DNA from: Caminibacter mediatlanticus TB-2
GTDB taxonomy: Bacteria; Campylobacterota; Campylobacteria; Campylobacterales; Nautiliaceae
Length of the DNA: 64,000 bases
Assembly: GCF_005843985.1 (NCBI RefSeq)
Contig: NZ_CP040463.1
Coordinates: 732,001-796,000, forward strand
Direction of reading: 5' to 3'
In this document: in pieces, positions 60,680 through 64,000 of the stretch
Layout: each line of letters opens with the position of its first letter
Position numbering within the stretch: position 1 is the first letter of the stretch
Program-made: the position numbers and the translations under genes
Notes under the pieces: generated by a model
Told to the model about the DNA's origin: nothing
What the model saw: the letters and a program-made list of their open reading frames with translations, nothing else
Database searches by the model: none

Positions 60680-63028
60680 ATGGATGAATTAATGGAATTA
60701 TTGGATGACTTTTTAGTTGAATCATTTGAAATGATAGAAGAGATGGATAATGATTTAATTGAACTTGAAAATAATCCTGATGATTTAGAATTACTTAATA
60801 AAATATTTAGAGTGGCACATACAATAAAAGGTAGTGGAAGTTTTTTAAATTTTAATAAACTTACAAAACTTACTCATCATATGGAAGCAGTACTTGACAA
60901 AGCAAGAAAAGGTGAGCTTAAAATAACTCCTGAGATTATGGATGTTATTTTAGAGTCAATTGATGCAATGAAAGCAATTTTAGAATATATTAGAGACAAT
61001 AAAAATGATGAATCACCCGATGTTGATATTGAACCAATTGTTAAAAAACTTGATTCTATTGTTAATGGTACTTTTGGAAAAGACGAGAATACAGAAGAAG
61101 AGAAAAAAGGTATTAACGTTGAAGAGATAACTTTGGAAAATGTGGATGAACTTGATTTAGAATCTCTTCCACCAGAAGAACTTGATGCTATTTTGGAAAA
61201 GTTAGTTGATGAAGTTAATCAACCAAAAGAAGAAAAAGAAACAAAAGAAGAAATACAAGAAGATACAAAAAGTAAAAAAGATGAACAAGAAAATCAAGAA
61301 AAAAAAGAAGAATCAAAAAATGAAATTGAAATAAAAGAAGAAAAGCCTATTAAGCAAGAATCTAAAAAAGAGATTACAAAAAAAGACATTAAAAAACAGA
61401 TTGCAAATGTTAAAGAACAAACAATAAGAGTTGATGTAAAAAGACTTGACCAACTTATGAACTTAATTGGAGAATTAGTTTTAGCTAAAAATAGGCTTAT
61501 TAAAATTTATAATGATGTTGAAGAGAGATATGAAGGTGAAAAATTCCTTGAAGAATTAAATCAAGTAGTGTCAAGTATTTCTATTGTTACAACCGATTTG
61601 CAAATTGCTGTTATGAAAACAAGAATGCTTCCTATTGGAAAAGTATTCAATAAATTTCCAAGACTTGTTAGGGATTTAGCAAGAGAGCTTGGCAAAAAAG
61701 TTAAATTAATCATTGAAGGTGAGGATACAGAACTTGATAAATCAATTATTGAAGAAATTGGAGACCCACTTGTACATATGATTAGAAATGCCGTTGACCA
61801 TGGTATTGAACCACCAGAAGAGAGAAAGAAAAAAGGAAAACCAGAAGAGGGTACTATTTGGCTTAGGGCGTATAATGAAGGGAATATGATTGTAATTGAG
61901 ATAAAAGATGATGGAAAAGGGATGGACCCTGAAAAGTTAAAGAAAAAAGCTATTGAAAAAGGAATTATAACACCACAAGAAGCTGAAAATATGAGTGATA
62001 AAGAAGCATTTATGCTTATTTTTAAACCAGGATTTTCAACTGCTGAAAAAGTTACAAATGTATCAGGGCGTGGTGTTGGAATGGATGTAGTTAAGACAAA
62101 TATTGAAAAATTAAATGGTATTATTGAAGTTGATTCAGTGCCAGGTAAAGGATCAACTTTTAAATTAAAAATTCCATTAACTCTTGCAATTATTCAAGCT
62201 TTGCTTGTTGCAAGTCAAGAAGATTTGTTTGCAGTTCCTTTATCAAATGTTATTGAAACAGTAAGGATTGTAGAAGAAGATATTTATACAATTGAAGGAA
62301 AGAGTGTATTAAAATTAAGAGATGAAGTTTTACCTCTTGTAAATATGGCTGATATTTTTGAGATTGAGAAGATACTTGAACCTGAAAAATATTTATATGT
62401 AGTTATTTTAGGGCTTGGTGCTACAAAAATTGGTCTTATTGTAGATAGATTTATAGGACAAGAAGAGATAGTTATTAAATCTCTTGGAGAGTTTTTAAAA
62501 GGACTTCCTGGAATTGCAGGTGCTACAATTAGAGGTGATGGTAGGGTTACATTAATTGTAGATGTTGCAAGTTTAATGAAATTAGCAAAAGAAACACACA
62601 ATAAAAAACTTGTAACTGATTCATTAAATGAAGCTAAAAAGAAAAAAGAAAAACCGCAAGATTATAAAGTTTTAATTGTTGATGATTCAGCAATGGATAG
62701 AAAGATAATGAGACAAGCAATCGAGCCTCTTGAAGTTACTATCTTAGAAGCAAAAGATGGAGTAGAAGCTTTAAATATTTTAAAACAAAATAATGATATT
62801 GATGCAATGCTTATTGATATTGAAATGCCAAGAATGGATGGGTATACTCTTGCACAAGAGATTAGAAAATATAATAAATTTAGAAAACTACCTCTTATAG
62901 CTGTTACAAGTAGGGCTACTAAGTCTGATAGAGTAAGAGGTGTTGAAGTTGGTATGAATGAATATATTACTAAACCATATACACAAGAATATTTACAAAA
63001 TGTTGTAAGAAGAAATTTAAAATTATAA
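60680..63028 (+). CDS. cheA: Chemotaxis histidine kinase CheA with C-terminal receiver
   Basis: The 782-aa hybrid kinase has P1 with phospho-His47 (RVAHTIKGSGSF), a Glu/Lys-rich linker at about 130-235, P3 (LNQV..I), the ATPase domain (RNAVDHGIEPPEER, DDGKGMD, SGRGVGMDVV), a CheW-like P5 and a fused receiver (VLIVDDSAMDRK, AMLIDIEMPRMDG). The CheA-receiver fusion is standard in Campylobacterota. Confidence 0.96.
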   Translation: MDELMELLDDFLVESFEMIEEMDNDLIELENNPDDLELLNKIFRVAHTIKGSGSFLNFNKLTKLTHHMEAVLDKARKGELKITPEIMDVILESIDAMKAILEYIRDNKNDESPDVDIEPIVKKLDSIVNGTFGKDENTEEEKKGINVEEITLENVDELDLESLPPEELDAILEKLVDEVNQPKEEKETKEEIQEDTKSKKDEQENQEKKEESKNEIEIKEEKPIKQESKKEITKKDIKKQIANVKEQTIRVDVKRLDQLMNLIGELVLAKNRLIKIYNDVEERYEGEKFLEELNQVVSSISIVTTDLQIAVMKTRMLPIGKVFNKFPRLVRDLARELGKKVKLIIEGEDTELDKSIIEEIGDPLVHMIRNAVDHGIEPPEERKKKGKPEEGTIWLRAYNEGNMIVIEIKDDGKGMDPEKLKKKAIEKGIITPQEAENMSDKEAFMLIFKPGFSTAEKVTNVSGRGVGMDVVKTNIEKLNGIIEVDSVPGKGSTFKLKIPLTLAIIQALLVASQEDLFAVPLSNVIETVRIVEEDIYTIEGKSVLKLRDEVLPLVNMADIFEIEKILEPEKYLYVVILGLGATKIGLIVDRFIGQEEIVIKSLGEFLKGLPGIAGATIRGDGRVTLIVDVASLMKLAKETHNKKLVTDSLNEAKKKKEKPQDYKVLIVDDSAMDRKIMRQAIEPLEVTILEAKDGVEALNILKQNNDIDAMLIDIEMPRMDGYTLAQEIRKYNKFRKLPLIAVTSRATKSDRVRGVEVGMNEYITKPYTQEYLQNVVRRNLKL

Positions 63029-63039
63029 AGGAATAAAAA

Positions 63040-63552
63040 ATGGGACTTGGAGATATTGTAAAGCAACAACAAAAATCATTGACTGAACCTGAGAAAAAAT
63101 TAGAAGAAATAGTTCAACTTGTTGGGTTTGTAGTAGGAGAGGAAGAATTTGCAGTTCCAATTTTATCTATTCAAGAAATAATTAAACCAATTGAGTGGAC
63201 AAGAGTGCCATTTGTACCAGATTATGTATTAGGAGTATTTAATTTAAGAGGAAATGTTTTACCTTTAATTGATTTAAGAAAAAAATTTAAATCTTCAAGT
63301 AATGATGAAATAGATGAAAATACAAGATTTATTGTTATGAAAATAAAAGGGGAAGATGTTGCCTTTGTAATTGATAGATTAACATCTGCTATAAGAATAG
63401 AAAAAAGTAATATTTTGCCTCCTCCTGATACATATAGTAATGAAGAAGATATTATTGAAGGAGTAGGAAGACTTCCAGATGGAAGGATTATTACAATTTT
63501 AAAAGTAGATAATTTAATAAAAAGAGAAGAAATAGTTCCTAATAAAGACTAA
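63040..63552 (+). CDS. cheW: Chemotaxis coupling protein CheW
   Basis: The 170-aa protein has VGFVVGEEEFAVPILSIQEI, VLGVFNLRGNVLPLIDLRKKF and the final RIITILKVDNLI of CheW. AAAGGA precedes ATG. It ends 4 nt into the convergent speA gene. Confidence 0.96.
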   Translation: MGLGDIVKQQQKSLTEPEKKLEEIVQLVGFVVGEEEFAVPILSIQEIIKPIEWTRVPFVPDYVLGVFNLRGNVLPLIDLRKKFKSSSNDEIDENTRFIVMKIKGEDVAFVIDRLTSAIRIEKSNILPPPDTYSNEEDIIEGVGRLPDGRIITILKVDNLIKREEIVPNKD

Positions 63553-64000
63553 TCATTTTTTAGATAAATCATATCATTAAGTAATAAAAATAGTTCACCT
63601 AAAATCTCTTTTCTTTCTTCTTCATCATTAATAATTTCAAGTTTGTTTTTAAGAAGTCTTTCAATTTCATCAATATCATAGTCTAAATCAATTAGAATTT
63701 CTCTAATTTTTTGAGTTGGTTCTAAAAATTCTATTTCATAATTGCCTTCTATATCAAAGTTGATAATAGCTTCATTTGTGTAGCTAAAAAGATTGTGTTT
63801 CATTCCAAGAATTTCTTGATAAGCCCCAACTAAAAAGAATCCTAAATAATAATCCTCTTTTTCTAAATCTACATCGTGAAGATATAGAGGATACTCTTTA
63901 CTAAATGGTATTTCTCCATCGCTATCACAAGTTATATCCCAAATAGTGGCACTTCTTGTAGGAGTTATGTTTAATTTTGTAAGAGGCATTATCGGAAATC
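63549..64000 (-). CDS. speA: Biosynthetic arginine decarboxylase, C-terminal part
   Basis: SpeA is PLP-dependent and makes agmatine for polyamines. The visible end reads TIWDITCDSDGEI (the Cys that faces the active site), FLVGAYQEILGMKHNLFS and a short helical tail. The frame is open to base 64000 through FPIMPLTKLN, so the internal ATG at 63989 is not the start and the gene continues right of the window. Confidence 0.92.
   Translation of the reverse strand, partial: FPIMPLTKLNITPTRSATIWDITCDSDGEIPFSKEYPLYLHDVDLEKEDYYLGFFLVGAYQEILGMKHNLFSYTNEAIINFDIEGNYEIEFLEPTQKIREILIDLDYDIDEIERLLKNKLEIINDEEERKEILGELFLLLNDMIYLKND

Noticed and set aside
61180-61400. Lys/Glu-rich stretch of cheA as a possible repeat insertion
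   Set aside because: CheA linkers between P1/P2 and P3 are commonly charged and low-complexity; no repeat unit is shared with other loci.
1-64000. CRISPR arrays, tRNA or rRNA genes, prophage
   Set aside because: No regularly spaced direct repeats, no recognisable tRNA arms or rRNA segments and no phage structural genes were seen by eye; a covariance-model search would be needed to exclude a tRNA fully.

Overview
The window is strongly AT-rich bacterial chromosome, densely coded, with many 1-8 nt start/stop overlaps. Gene content points to a hydrogen-oxidising, anaerobic member of Campylobacterota, most likely the deep-sea vent order Nautiliales (Nautilia, Caminibacter or Lebetimonas type). 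The reasons are a periplasmic Wolinella-style hydABCDE uptake hydrogenase, an Ech-type membrane hydrogenase, a cytoplasmic sensor-like [NiFe] hydrogenase, fused ispDF beside an atypical HP1021-like regulator and an ATP-sulfurylase-like gene (an order I remember from Campylobacter), and a cheV-cheA(REC)-cheW operon. The assignment is inference from gene content; no marker such as 16S rRNA is present.

Layout. 1-3.4 kb: 3' end of hemC, hemN, two unknown genes and a DJ-1/PfpI protein. 3.4-6.4 kb: hypA, then a TetR regulator overlapping a two-gene sensor-like [NiFe] hydrogenase. 6.4-9.0 kb (minus strand): a DMT transporter and an amino-acid ABC permease and binding protein. 9.0-9.7 kb: an intact-looking IS1-family element with matching ends and an 8-bp target duplication. 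9.95-16.0 kb: hydABCDE. 16.4-21.6 kb: echABCDEF. 21.7-26.5 kb: 2-hydroxyacid dehydrogenase, tetraheme lipoprotein, hypF, moeA. 26.5-29.4 kb: a transposase-derived putative regulator divergent from a cbiM/PDGLE-like/cbiQ/cbiO nickel (or cobalt) ECF transporter. 29.5-33.9 kb: a DUF2853 gene, then hypBCD - MNT/HEPN pair - hypE. About 30 kb is therefore devoted to hydrogen metabolism: enzymes, nickel supply, Fe(CN)2CO cofactor assembly and a putative H2 sensor.

33.9-43.9 kb is a plus-strand run of housekeeping genes: menG/ubiE, fabD, a nitrilase-family gene, mtnN, a DUF945-like gene, ttcA, mnmA, prs, an IMPACT-family gene and RNase T2. A three-gene accessory cassette (FRG-domain protein, MNT nucleotidyltransferase, HEPN protein) is spliced between the two tRNA-thiolation genes. 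43.9-49.5 kb (minus) carries an APC permease, pgpA, a phosphoribosyltransferase, the sat-like gene, the HP1021-like regulator and ispDF. 49.6-52.2 kb holds thiC and mrp. 52.2-55.8 kb (minus) is a siderophore/heme/cobalamin-type ABC importer and a methyltransferase. 55.9-63.6 kb (plus) has a 45-aa basic ORF, lpxB, greA, dut, argC, an LpxH-like gene and the chemotaxis operon. The 3' end of speA closes the window on the minus strand.

Most notable: (1) the H2-sensor-like hydrogenase translationally coupled to a TetR regulator rather than a histidine kinase; (2) two different HEPN/MNT modules inside housekeeping operons, one in the middle of the hyp operon and one joined to an FRG protein; (3) a GAAAATGGA-type micro-repeat that recurs five times, three times read in frame as an ENGK peptide insert and once supplying the ribosome-binding site and start codon of cbiO; (4) a near-identical 37-bp element upstream of both the nickel transporter and hypB. 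No rRNA, tRNA or CRISPR array was seen by eye.
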